Notes: generated by a model from the letters alone, not told the origin. DNA of 64,000 nucleotides from Clostridiales bacterium (GCA_022770525.1 JALEHN010000005.1:43558-107557), one strand, 5' to 3'; positions 20,296 through 30,491 are shown, counted from the stretch's first letter. Made by a program: numbers and translations.

Positions 20296-20811
20296 ATGAA
20301 TGGTACATCAGGGGACGTGTTTTCGGAGTATCTTGTAAAGAGCAGGCTGACGGGTAAGAATTATGCATTTATTGCTTTGGCGGCTCTGCTTGGCTTAATC
20401 ATCACGGCAGCGATTTTTATGTTTGTGCCGAGTCTTATGATGATAGCAGTTTTGGCGTGGCTGGGTGTTTATTTTGTGGTTAAGATGCAAAAGACCGAGT
20501 ACGAGTATACATTTACGTCAGGGGATCTGGATATTGACCAGTTATCAGGAGATATGAAGAGAAAACGTAAATTAGAAATTAGTGGTGAGACGATAGAAGT
20601 TGTCGCACCGGAAAAATCAGATGCTCTTGCCGGTTTTGCTCATGGTAATTACAAGGTTTTTGATTTTTCTTCACACAATCCATCATCAAAAAACAGATAT
20701 GTGATTGTAGCCAGTGTTAAAAATGAACGTGTTAAAGTGATTTTTGAACCAAATGAAAAAATGATTGATAATATGTGGAAGTATGCACCGAGCAAAGTGA
20801 AAAGGGTCTGA
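20296..20811 (+). CDS. DUF6106-like membrane protein
   Basis: 171 residues. Two hydrophobic segments in the first third (IALAALLGLIITAAIFMFV and LMMIAVLAWLGVYFVV) are followed by a soluble domain with YEYTFTSGDLDIDQLSGDMKRKRK. It matches a family (DUF6106) that I associate with Lachnospiraceae, of unknown function. ATG 20296 is favoured over 20290 because AAGGAG then lies 9 bases upstream. Confidence 0.7.
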   Translation: MNGTSGDVFSEYLVKSRLTGKNYAFIALAALLGLIITAAIFMFVPSLMMIAVLAWLGVYFVVKMQKTEYEYTFTSGDLDIDQLSGDMKRKRKLEISGETIEVVAPEKSDALAGFAHGNYKVFDFSSHNPSSKNRYVIVASVKNERVKVIFEPNEKMIDNMWKYAPSKVKRV

Positions 20812-20846
20812 GAACGGTACGGGTATAATTCACGTTAAATACAGAA

Positions 20847-20875
20847 ACATGCGGTTATTTAAAACGGATTATACT
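20847..20875 (+). promoter_or_regulatory. ACATGCGGTTATTT motif with TATACT 17 bases on (copy 2)
   Basis: ACATGC at 20847-20852, exactly 17 bases, then TATACT (20870-20875). The same arrangement is seen before gpsA. It precedes guaB but lies upstream of a separate sigma-A-like promoter. Confidence 0.4.
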
Positions 20876-20917
20876 TACACTAATCAATATCATTAGAAGA
20901 TATCATGAAATGCCGCA

Positions 20918-20946
20918 TTGACATTTCGTTAATGCTTTGATACACT
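20918..20946 (+). promoter_or_regulatory. Promoter of guaB
   Basis: TTGACA (20918-20923), 17-bp spacer, TACACT (20941-20946). Confidence 0.75.
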
Positions 20947-20968
20947 AAAAAAACTAAATACATTCATC

Positions 20969-22555
<1,587 letters not shown>

Positions 22556-22596
22556 GACAAACGTAATTTATATATCATACGATGACAAAATCAGAG

Positions 22597-22653
22597 AATT
22601 CCTCATGTTGTGTATTCGGTACTTTACCATTTTGCAAGGCATGAGGAATTTTT
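22597..22653 (+). terminator. Terminator of guaB
   Basis: Arms AATTCCTCATG and CATGAGGAATT with a 32-nt loop, ending in TTTTT. Confidence 0.7.
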
Positions 22654-22719
22654 GTGTGTTTAAATGTATGAAGATTTTTTTTATAATCTTATATATTTAT
22701 GAAGAATATTGTCAAGTGA

Positions 22720-22747
22720 TTGTTTTTCATTTTCAAAGTGATAAAAT
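22720..22747 (+). promoter_or_regulatory. Possible promoter of the amidase gene
   Basis: TTGTTT, 16-bp spacer, TAAAAT. A weak match in an AT-rich region. Confidence 0.4.
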
Positions 22748-22788
22748 AGATTTAACAATAATGAACATGTTACACATCGGGCGGTATT

Positions 22789-23493
22789 ATGAATCAGAAA
22801 CATCAAAAGAAAAAAACTGTGTCTGTAAGGCGCAGAAAAAAATATAAGAAAAAGAAAAGAATAATGCTCATATGTCTTATGCTTATTACGGCAGGGGCAG
22901 CACTGATGGGTATTTTAAAAATAAGAAACGCCGGCAGTTTATGGGCGGTATCAGATACAGACGGTGAGCCGGCAGATTACAGTTCGATCCGTCCGGAAAT
23001 GACTGTAGCGCTTTTGACACCAAATGTGTATTCAAGACCGCAGACACCCCTTGAAAAGGTGAATGGCATTGTTATTCATTATACGGCAAATCCCGGGTCA
23101 ACAGCAATGAATAACAGGGACTACTTTGAAGGGCTTAAGGATAGCTGCGAGAATTATGTCAGCAGTCATTTTGTCGTAGGCATTGGCGGGGAAATCGTAC
23201 AGTGTATACCGACATCAGAGATTGCTTATGCATCAAATAGCAGAAACAGTGATACGATATCCATCGAAGTCTGCCATTTGGATGAAAGCGGCGCATTTAC
23301 GCAGGAAACCTATGATGCACTTGTTGAACTGACCGGGTGGCTTTGCCTGTACCTTGATGTTCCTCCGGAAAATGTGATCCGACATTATGATGTTACGGGT
23401 AAGATATGTCCGAAATATTATGTGGAACATGAAGACGCATGGGAAGCATTTAAAAAAGATGTGGCAAAATGGGCAAAAAAGCGAAAAAGCTGA
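22789..23493 (+). CDS. Membrane-anchored N-acetylmuramoyl-L-alanine amidase (Amidase_2)
   Basis: 234 residues. A very basic N terminus (RRRKKYKKKKR) precedes one membrane segment (residues ~24-43), so the catalytic domain faces outside. The Amidase_2 zinc ligands are in GIVIHYTANPGST, IRHYDVTGKICPKYY (His and Cys), with the SHFVVGIGGEIVQCIP core. It would cut the MurNAc-L-Ala bond of peptidoglycan, possibly during sporulation or growth. Single gene with its own terminator. Confidence 0.92.
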   Translation: MNQKHQKKKTVSVRRRKKYKKKKRIMLICLMLITAGAALMGILKIRNAGSLWAVSDTDGEPADYSSIRPEMTVALLTPNVYSRPQTPLEKVNGIVIHYTANPGSTAMNNRDYFEGLKDSCENYVSSHFVVGIGGEIVQCIPTSEIAYASNSRNSDTISIEVCHLDESGAFTQETYDALVELTGWLCLYLDVPPENVIRHYDVTGKICPKYYVEHEDAWEAFKKDVAKWAKKRKS

Positions 23494-23498
23494 CAAAG

Positions 23499-23527
23499 GA
23501 CTGTACATGATGTGCAGTCTTTTTTTG
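23499..23527 (+). terminator. Terminator of the amidase gene
   Basis: Arms GACTGTACA and TGTGCAGTC, then T7. Confidence 0.85.
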
Positions 23528-23577
23528 TTCCAAGAAAATTGTATAAAGCTAAAAAATGATTGTATTAAAAAAAATAC

Positions 23578-23606
23578 TTGAAATGCCTACTAAAATGGTA
23601 TATAAT
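23578..23606 (+). promoter_or_regulatory. Strong promoter of the corrinoid methyltransferase operon
   Basis: TTGAAA (23578-23583), 17-bp spacer, TATAAT (23601-23606). It sets a leader of about 170 nt before the first start codon at 23786. Confidence 0.8.
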
Positions 23607-23619
23607 TCCAACATAAAAA

Positions 23620-23780
23620 TATATATTATATATAAAACATATAGGAAATATATATTTATATTCTAACCGCGCGGTATAACAAACGGATCTGAGCCGTTGA
23701 CATACATTTCTGTATGCTCCCAAACTCAACGATTTCCCAAAAATGACAAAGATGTTTATCAATATGAAGATAAGGAGGGT
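23620..23780 (+). promoter_or_regulatory. Candidate structured leader RNA of the corrinoid operon
   Basis: Visible pairings are AACGG (23682-23686) with CCGTT (23694-23698), competing with CGTTGA (23695-23700) with TCAACG (23726-23731). The latter encloses CATACA/TGTATG (23701-23716) and leaves CTCCCAAAC unpaired. A GC palindrome CCGCGCGG is at 23667-23674, and long AT stems lie at about 23615-23660. TTATC/GATAA next to the AGGAGG could mask the ribosome site. No match to the cobalamin, SAM or THF riboswitch cores was seen. Confidence 0.5.
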
Positions 23781-23785
23781 ATATG

Positions 23786-24825
23786 ATGACATCAAAAGAA
23801 ATATTTCAAAGGGCTGTAAAGCTTCAGAGAACCCCCGGGTACCTGTAATTATTCTGTCCGGCGGTGTCTGGGCGTTTAATCAGGTGGGAAAATCTTTGCA
23901 GGACTGGTTTGACATGGATCCCGAAGTGTCTGCAGATTATGTGATTGAAGTTAACAAAAAGGTAAGGTCAGATTTAATCTGGTGTGCCGGAGGCTGCAAT
24001 AATCTTGTACTGAGAGGACTTGGCGCAAAAACGGAATTTGGTGAACCGGGTAAGGCAGCGGAAGTGCTGGAGCCGTTAATACAAAGCCCCTCAGAAGTCG
24101 ATCGGCTGAGTATTGATAAGATGAAGCAGGATCCCGGTATTCTGGCGATGCTTGAATGCACTAAAATATTAAAAAAGAAAATCGGTGATGAGACAATGCT
24201 TGCTGTGAGTCAATGGGGACCTTTGACACTGGCAAGTCTTTTACTTGGCACGAGAAAATTTATGCGTTCAATGGTTAAGGATAAAGAAGGCATTAAGTAT
24301 GTGATGGAATTTACGCAGCAGCTTGTTTATGAATATTGGAAAATGTTTCTTGATGCCGGCGTAAGCCATGTATCACAGGCTGAGCCGGTAGCGTCCGGTG
24401 ATATGATCGGGCTTAAAATGTTTGAAGAAATGGCATTGCCGGGAATGATTAAAACAAACGAGATGATCGGTGACCGGCCATTTTCAAAAATGATACATAT
24501 ATGCGGCAATACTATGCCTTTTCTTGATCTGCTGCCTGAAACAGGCGCGGATATGATTTCTATGGACTGGAAAGTTGATTTTAGCGTTGTGCGTGAAAAA
24601 CTGGGAGGCAAAATGGCGTTTGCGGGTAAAATGGATCCGGCGGCCGTGATGCTTCTTGGTGATACAAAGAAAGTCAGAGATGACTGCATAGATTGTATAG
24701 AAAAAGCACAGTGGGAAAAGGGCGGTTTCATTCTTATGCCGGGATGTGATCTTCCGCCGAGGGTACCACTTGAAAATCTTGAGACAATGGTCGATACGGC
24801 GTACAGCTATACACAGGAAATTTAG
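23786..24825 (+). pseudogene. UroD/MtaA-family corrinoid methyltransferase, frameshifted near the start
   Basis: The expected start ATG 23786 follows AAGGAGGG by 7 bases and reads MTSKEIFQRAVKLQRTPGYL, then stops at 23846-23848. The rest of the protein continues in another frame as PRVPVIILSGGVW through to 24825. Adding one base in the C5 run at 23832-23836 restores a normal N terminus (QRTPRVPVIILSGG) and a 346-residue protein. The family (PF01208) transfers methyl groups to or from corrinoid proteins; zinc ligands appear as MIHICGN and MPGCDLPP. Either a real mutation, phase variation at a short homopolymer, or a sequencing error. It is the first gene of the operon. Confidence 0.85.
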
Positions 24826-24839
24826 TGCCTCTTTGATAA

Positions 24840-24920
24840 GATGGTGCCGGTTTTAAACACTTATAAACCATGATGCTTACGGATTTATACGGGTTTCACA
24901 CTCCTTAAAACCCCGGCATC
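24840..24920 (+). promoter_or_regulatory. Intercistronic hairpin between methyltransferase and corrinoid protein genes
   Basis: Arms GATGGTGCCGGTTTTAA and TTAAAACCCCGGCATC pair with small bulges. A small GGAA-CTTCC-type hairpin follows before the next ribosome site. It may affect relative expression or mRNA processing. No T-run. Confidence 0.5.
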
Positions 24921-24971
24921 AAATCATATGAATATAGAGTATACGGAATATAAGTTCCGGGAAAGGCGGAT

Positions 24972-25622
24972 ATGATGTTAGAACAGGAAATGTATAAAGA
25001 ACTGGCAGATGCAGTTGTGGAGATGGATGATGATTTAGTTGTTGAGTTATCTGAGAAGGCGATTGAGGAAGGTATGGACGCCTTTGAATTGATTGATAAA
25101 GGCCTTACAAAAGGTATGGAACGTGCAGGACAGTTATTTGAAGAAGAGGAATATTTTGTACCTGAGCTTCTCATGTGCGCAGACAGTATGAATGCAGGCG
25201 TTGATATTTTAAAACCGCACATTAAAGCTTCAGAATCTACAGAACATCATAAAGTGCTGATCGGTGTGATTGAAGGGGATACACATGATATCGGCAAAAA
25301 CCTTGTGAAGCTGATGCTTGAGACATCGGGATTTGAAGTTATTGATGCAGGCAGGGACGTGCCGCCGCAGGTTCTTGTGGATAAAGCAAAAGAAACCGGT
25401 GCGGAAATCATCTGTATTTCCACATTAATGACAACGACCATGGAAGGTATGGAAGAGGTCATTCATATTCTTGATAAAGAAAATATAAGAGATAAGTTTA
25501 AGGTTATGGTTGGCGGCGGTCCGATTTCAAAAGGCTTTGCGGACAGAATCGGGGCTGATGGTTATTCACAGAATGCGGCAAGCGCTGTGAAGCTTGCCCA
25601 GGAATTAGTTGGTATAGCATAG
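24972..25622 (+). CDS. Corrinoid-binding methyltransferase protein (MtaC/MtbC-like), first copy
   Basis: 216 residues. A helical cap domain (about 1-90) with FVPELLMCADSMNAG precedes a B12-binding Rossmann domain with GDTHDIGKN, where H105 is the lower axial ligand of the cobamide. It carries the methyl group between methyltransferases. It lies in the operon directly before a UroD-family enzyme. The two adjacent ATGs (24972, 24975) are equally possible. Confidence 0.93.
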   Translation: MMLEQEMYKELADAVVEMDDDLVVELSEKAIEEGMDAFELIDKGLTKGMERAGQLFEEEEYFVPELLMCADSMNAGVDILKPHIKASESTEHHKVLIGVIEGDTHDIGKNLVKLMLETSGFEVIDAGRDVPPQVLVDKAKETGAEIICISTLMTTTMEGMEEVIHILDKENIRDKFKVMVGGGPISKGFADRIGADGYSQNAASAVKLAQELVGIA

Positions 25623-25634
25623 GAGGATATGAAA

Positions 25635-26663
25635 ATGAGCAAAGATGTATTTTCGCCAAAAGAAAGACTTCTACGCGTATTGAATAAGCAGGAAGTGGAA
25701 AGACAGCCGGTCATATGTCCCGGAGGTATGATGAATTCGGCTATTGTTGATATTATGAATAAAACAGGACATGTTCTTCCAGAAGCGCATCATACACCGG
25801 AGCTGATGTCGGCACTGGCAAGAGATGTCAATGAATATACCGGTTTTGAAAACTTCGGTGTTCCCTTTTGTATGACTGTTGAAGCGGAGGTTTTAGGCAG
25901 CGATATTAATTTCGGCACACTCCGCTGTGAACCGAAGATTCAGAAGGAAGCTTTTGATGCCGTCAGTCAGGTTGAGTTTAAACCCCTTGGAAGCATGGAA
26001 AAGAGCAGCCGTGTCGGCTCTGTTGTGCAGAGTATTTATATGTTAAGCAGGAAGTATCCGGATATTCCTGCAATCGGAAGTATTACCGGACCGTTAAGTA
26101 CGGCAGCGTCCATCGTTGATCCGATGCCGTTTTTAAAGCAGCTTCGAAAAGATAAAGAAAACGCGCACAAAGTGATTGATTATGTAACGGATCATCTCCT
26201 TGAATATGCTCAGCTGATGATTGACAACGGAGCATCTGTCATTTCCATAGCAGACCCGACAGCGACCGGGGAAATTCTGGGACCTAAAATGTTTGAGGAG
26301 TATGCCGTCAAATATTTGAATAAGCTTGTTGATGGCATTCACAGTATGGGTGTTCCTGCAATCATACATATATGCGGTAAAATGGAAGCTGTTAAGCCGC
26401 TTGTGGCACAGCTTCACGGCGATGCATTAAGTGTTGATGCTTTTGTGAATCTTAAGAATATCAAGGAAAACTATAACGATGTGACGACGATGGGCAACTT
26501 AAGCACAATTATGCTTGAACAGTCAGATACGGAAAGTATACGAAAAAGGGCAGAAATGCTGATTCATGACAACATTAATATTCTGGCGCCGGCATGCGGA
26601 CTGAGTACGACGACACCGCTTGAAAATATATCCGCATTTACGGAGACCGTAAAGTTACAATAG
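25635..26663 (+). CDS. UroD/MtaA-family corrinoid methyltransferase
   Basis: 342 residues, single UroD-like TIM barrel. Zinc ligands typical of MtaA/CmuA enzymes are H245 and C247 in IIHICGKM and C321 in LAPACGLSTTTP. Such proteins move a methyl group between a methylated cobamide protein and an acceptor such as tetrahydrofolate or a thiol; some relatives act on methoxy donors. ATG 25635 is chosen because AGGAGG is 8 bases upstream; ATG 25629 is only 2 bases from it. The gene starts a dozen bases after the corrinoid protein. Confidence 0.92.
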   Translation: MSKDVFSPKERLLRVLNKQEVERQPVICPGGMMNSAIVDIMNKTGHVLPEAHHTPELMSALARDVNEYTGFENFGVPFCMTVEAEVLGSDINFGTLRCEPKIQKEAFDAVSQVEFKPLGSMEKSSRVGSVVQSIYMLSRKYPDIPAIGSITGPLSTAASIVDPMPFLKQLRKDKENAHKVIDYVTDHLLEYAQLMIDNGASVISIADPTATGEILGPKMFEEYAVKYLNKLVDGIHSMGVPAIIHICGKMEAVKPLVAQLHGDALSVDAFVNLKNIKENYNDVTTMGNLSTIMLEQSDTESIRKRAEMLIHDNINILAPACGLSTTTPLENISAFTETVKLQ

Positions 26664-26674
26664 GAGGTCAGGTA

Positions 26675-28348
26675 ATGATCAAAGTTAAGTTTTTACCTTC
26701 CGGTGTCTGCACTGAAGTTGAAAAAGGAACAACAATTTTAATGGCTGCCAGAAAGGCGGGTGTTATGATCGAATCTCCGTGTGACGGTATCGGAACATGC
26801 GGAAAGTGTAAAGTGAAAATTGATAAGTCACAGTTGGCAGGCATATCAGCAGGTGAGGGACGACATAAGCTCTCACAGGAAGAAAAAGATGAAGGCTATG
26901 TTCTGGCGTGTCAGACAGTTGTCCTTGGTGATGTTGAAGTCACAGTAAGCTCGACAAGGCAGCAGAATAAGACATTAAAAATACTAAGTGACGGAAAAAA
27001 TCTTGAATATGAAATTTCACCATATATCCGAAAAACTTTTGATGGACAATCAACCATCGTCACAGCGGGAGAAAGCCTTCTTGGAGAAGAAAGCGGTGAC
27101 ACAACAAATGTTTTGTATGGTGTTACTGTGGATATAGGAACGACAACGCTTGTTGCGGCATTGATCGATATGAAAAACGGTAAAGAGATGGATTCGGTGT
27201 CCGCTTTAAATCCGCAGAGCCTCTATGCTCAGGATGTTCTGACCCGCATTAAATTTGCATCTGATGAAGATGGTTTAAAAACGATGTTTGACGGTATTTC
27301 CGGAGAAATCAATGCGATGATTGGTACATTGTGTGATAAATGTCACATTTTAAAAGAAAATATTTATGAGATTATTTACAGCGGCAATACGACAATGATT
27401 CATCTTGCAGCCGGTATTAACCCGAAATCTCTTGGCAAATATCCTTACACACCTGTATTAAAAGGCGGCTGTACGATGAAAGCATCGGATATCGGTATAG
27501 ATGCGGCACCTTTTAGTATTGTGTATTTCCCTCCGATTATATCAGCTTATGTCGGACCGGATATAACATCGGGTGTTCTTGTGACAGATCTGAAAAATGA
27601 AAACGGGACGACATTACTGATTGATATCGGTACAAACGGAGAGATGGTCATTGCTCGTGATGGTGCGCTGTCATCAACTTCCACAGCGGCAGGTCCCGCA
27701 TTTGAGGGTATGAATATAACTTTCGGCATGCGGGCCGGTAAAGGCGCCATTGAGTATTTTGATATTGATGATTTAAGAAAAGTCACTGTTAAGACAATCG
27801 GTGATGCGAAGCCGAAAGGCATATGCGGCAGCGGATTATTTGATATTGTCGGTGAGCTTGTCCGTACAGGAATCATTACATCAAACGGCAGGTTTATTAA
27901 GCGCGATCTTCTTAAAGATGATGACCCTCTAAAAGCACACCTTAAGGATTATGACGGAAAAACAGCTTTTGAAGTCGCAGACGGTGTCTTTCTTACATTA
28001 AAGGATATACGTCAGGTTCAGCTGGCAAAGGGTGCTGTAAGGGCAGGGGTTGAAGCACTGATGCTCAGTCAGGAGGTCAGTGCTGATGCGGTTGACAGGG
28101 TACTGATTGCCGGTTCCTTTGGATACCATTTGCGTTCAAAAAGTCTTGTCAACATTGGAATACTGCCTCCGTGTATGGAGAATAAAATTGAATTTGTCGG
28201 TAATACATCAAAAACCGGCGGCAATGCATTTTTGCTTCATGCGCCATACCGGGATTATATGAAATCCCTTGTCAGTGAGATACACAGTGTGGAACTGGCA
28301 AATATAGAAAATTTTGATAAAATCTTTGTCAAAGCTATGAGCTTTTAG
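26675..28348 (+). CDS. Reductive activator of corrinoid proteins (RACo, DUF4445 family)
   Basis: 557 residues. The N-terminal [2Fe-2S] ferredoxin domain has ligands C36, C42, C45 and C79 (CDGIGTCGKC, LACQ). A linker is followed by the DUF4445 actin/ASKHA-type ATPase domain with DIGTTTLVAALID, IYSGNTTMIHL, LIDIGTNGEMV and AGSFGYHL. RACo proteins use ATP to reduce inactive Co(II) to Co(I) in corrinoid methyl-transfer systems. This gene strongly supports the operon's assignment to such a system. Confidence 0.94.
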   Translation: MIKVKFLPSGVCTEVEKGTTILMAARKAGVMIESPCDGIGTCGKCKVKIDKSQLAGISAGEGRHKLSQEEKDEGYVLACQTVVLGDVEVTVSSTRQQNKTLKILSDGKNLEYEISPYIRKTFDGQSTIVTAGESLLGEESGDTTNVLYGVTVDIGTTTLVAALIDMKNGKEMDSVSALNPQSLYAQDVLTRIKFASDEDGLKTMFDGISGEINAMIGTLCDKCHILKENIYEIIYSGNTTMIHLAAGINPKSLGKYPYTPVLKGGCTMKASDIGIDAAPFSIVYFPPIISAYVGPDITSGVLVTDLKNENGTTLLIDIGTNGEMVIARDGALSSTSTAAGPAFEGMNITFGMRAGKGAIEYFDIDDLRKVTVKTIGDAKPKGICGSGLFDIVGELVRTGIITSNGRFIKRDLLKDDDPLKAHLKDYDGKTAFEVADGVFLTLKDIRQVQLAKGAVRAGVEALMLSQEVSADAVDRVLIAGSFGYHLRSKSLVNIGILPPCMENKIEFVGNTSKTGGNAFLLHAPYRDYMKSLVSEIHSVELANIENFDKIFVKAMSF

Positions 28349-28439
28349 TTGCATCATAGGAATATGTGCCGGGTTTTATGTGATATAAAGCTATCCGCAG
28401 GATGCACACGCGATGTGCCGGATTCAGGGAGGTGTGTTC

Positions 28440-29807
28440 ATGGAGACACAGTCAGAATATATTTGCCCGGGACTTGAAACTCCGGATTATATAAGGGTTG
28501 ATCCGGGTGAAGCCGCAAAAATATATGAGGCTGGTGATTTCATAGCGAAATATGCCATGGAGGTCTGTATGGCATCGGGCAGCCGTTTTATTAAGCTGCC
28601 GCTGGATTATAATTACGAAGCCTATGTATTTGGAAGCAGGATCAAACACCGAAGTGACGGTATGGTGATTACACAATACCGGTATGAAAACATTGATGAA
28701 TTGTCATGGCTATTAACTAAAACATATGAGCCCAAACAGTTTGGTGCAATTTTTGATGCCATAAAGATCGCTTCAAAAAATGGTACGGTAATGCTTCGGG
28801 TAGAGGGTGTTTTTTCCATACTAAGCGCACTGATTAATCCTATGAAAATTCTTCGGGCACTTAAGAAAAAAAGAGCGCTGATCACCAGACTGATGGAGCA
28901 CATGACGGAAATTCTTTATCAGTATATGCATCAGGCGCTTCAAAATGGTGTTTCAATCATATCCTATGCCGATCCTGTGGGCACAATTGAACTTGTAGGA
29001 AGAAATGAATATAAAAAAGTCATTGGCAAGTATACATTTATTTTAATGAAACAGCTTGAACCGGATCTAAGACAGGGGCTGATGCATTTATGCGGAAAAT
29101 GTTCCTTTGCATTGGAAAAGTGCGGATATCTTAAAATGATACCGGTACCGGTAAAAGAAATGTTTTATGCGGATGCTGTGGAGCAAAGTATTCAGACAGA
29201 AAGCGTTCGTCTGATCGGGCACGGCTGTATTAATTGTGAAGAGCTTATGATCAGCCGGTTATGGACATTAAAGCTGTCAGAAATTGAGGGCTATGTGAGA
29301 GAAATGACGGCAGAGGATGCCAAAGCAGTACTTTCAATTTACGGCAGTGCCATTGAAGACGGAAAAAGTACGGTTGTGACAACACTCCCTGACTGGTCTG
29401 AATGGGATGAGATTTATTATCCGGATGGCAGATTTGTTTACTGCCTTGATCAAAGAACCGTCGGCTTTGCGGCACTTAAATATACCGGGATAGAATCGAA
29501 AGACACGGAAAAAAGTTTTGAAGTCAGTATATATGTCCACAAAGCATACAGAAACATGGGCATCGGTACGGCGCTGCTTCAACAGGTGATCGGGTATTGC
29601 AGTGATGTGTACGGCTGTAACATTTATTCCCATATTTTTGCCGATAATATTGCAAGTATTCGCCTGCATAAAAAAATGGGATTTGTGAGAATAAAAAATC
29701 AGACAAAAACGGTAAATCACAGGCATGTTATGAAAGAGATCTATACATATGAAAGAAAATACAATGGATGTGAAATGCTGCATGTACAAACAAAACAGGT
29801 TATATGA
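28440..29807 (+). CDS. UroD/MtaA-like methyltransferase fused to a GNAT acetyltransferase
   Basis: 455 residues. Residues 1-~285 form a UroD-like barrel with zinc-ligand pattern H216-x-C218 (LMHLCGK) and C263 (IGHGCIN). Residues ~285-440 form a GNAT domain: REMTAEDAKAVLSIY at the start and the acetyl-CoA loop RNMGIGTALL, resembling phosphinothricin-type acetyltransferases. I know of no standard family with this arrangement. Start ATG 28440 has AGGGAGG 7 bases upstream. The end overlaps the next corrinoid gene by 59 bases, so the fusion is part of the operon and not an assembly join. Function of the GNAT half is unknown. Confidence 0.85.
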   Translation: METQSEYICPGLETPDYIRVDPGEAAKIYEAGDFIAKYAMEVCMASGSRFIKLPLDYNYEAYVFGSRIKHRSDGMVITQYRYENIDELSWLLTKTYEPKQFGAIFDAIKIASKNGTVMLRVEGVFSILSALINPMKILRALKKKRALITRLMEHMTEILYQYMHQALQNGVSIISYADPVGTIELVGRNEYKKVIGKYTFILMKQLEPDLRQGLMHLCGKCSFALEKCGYLKMIPVPVKEMFYADAVEQSIQTESVRLIGHGCINCEELMISRLWTLKLSEIEGYVREMTAEDAKAVLSIYGSAIEDGKSTVVTTLPDWSEWDEIYYPDGRFVYCLDQRTVGFAALKYTGIESKDTEKSFEVSIYVHKAYRNMGIGTALLQQVIGYCSDVYGCNIYSHIFADNIASIRLHKKMGFVRIKNQTKTVNHRHVMKEIYTYERKYNGCEMLHVQTKQVI

Positions 29808-30447
29808 AAAACTGAAAAATGCTGTCATTGATATGGACGAGGAAGAAGCAGGAAAGACGGCGGAAGAAATCGTATCGTCCGGAGCGGATATACCGAAGGC
29901 CGTTGAATATGGTCTTGTGGGCGGCATGGATGTGGTAGCCAAATATTATGATGAAGAGACGTATTTTATTCCTGAAGTATTAATGTGCGCGGACGCTATG
30001 TATGCCGGGATGGCACCTTTAAAGAAAGCCATGCCGGTCAGCGCCGAAACCGGACAGCATGTCATCGTTATAGGGTCTGTATTCGGTGATACCCATGATA
30101 TCGGTAAAAATATTGTCGCTCTTTTTCTGGAAGGCAGCGGGTTTAAGGTCATCAATCTCGGAAGGGATGTTGCTCCGGAAGTTTTTGTTGATGCTGCCGA
30201 GAAATACAATGCGGATATTATTGTCATATCCACATTGATGACAACGACAATGTGGGGAATGAAAGATGTCATAGAAATGCTAAAAGTCAGAGGACTTCGT
30301 GATCGTGTGAAAGTGATGGTGGGCGGAAAGCCCCTATCACTTAATTTTGCAAAAAAAATCGGAGCTGACGGCTATTCTCATGATGCCAAAGCAGCTGTCG
30401 CTCTTGCTAAAAAGTTAATCTATGAAGATTACAGTCTTCAAAAGTAA
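29749..30447 (+). CDS. Corrinoid-binding methyltransferase protein, second copy
   Basis: 232 residues. Same layout as the copy at 24972: a cap domain with FIPEVLMCADAMYAG and a B12 domain with GDTHDIGKN (axial H116) and STLMTTTMWGM. It overlaps the fusion gene, suggesting translational coupling and a dedicated partnership. Start 29749 is the longest; ATG 29764 is possible. The N terminus has an unusual CC pair (residues 10-11). Confidence 0.93.
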   Translation: MKENTMDVKCCMYKQNRLYEKLKNAVIDMDEEEAGKTAEEIVSSGADIPKAVEYGLVGGMDVVAKYYDEETYFIPEVLMCADAMYAGMAPLKKAMPVSAETGQHVIVIGSVFGDTHDIGKNIVALFLEGSGFKVINLGRDVAPEVFVDAAEKYNADIIVISTLMTTTMWGMKDVIEMLKVRGLRDRVKVMVGGKPLSLNFAKKIGADGYSHDAKAAVALAKKLIYEDYSLQK

Positions 30448-30454
30448 TCTATAC

Positions 30455-30491
30455 GGCCGCAGCCTTTTTTGTCAAAAAAGGTCTGCGGTCT
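30455..30491 (+). terminator. Hairpin at the end of the corrinoid operon
   Basis: Arms GGCCGCAG-CCTTTTTT and AAAAAAGG-CTGCGGTC around GTC. The T-run lies inside the stem, so termination is likely but atypical. Confidence 0.55.

Noticed and set aside
22605..22847. 80-residue open frame between guaB and the amidase gene
   Set aside because: It begins inside the terminator hairpin and overlaps the amidase start in another frame, without a ribosome site.
23620..23780. Cobalamin riboswitch before the corrinoid operon
   Set aside because: No B12-box or related core sequence could be found.
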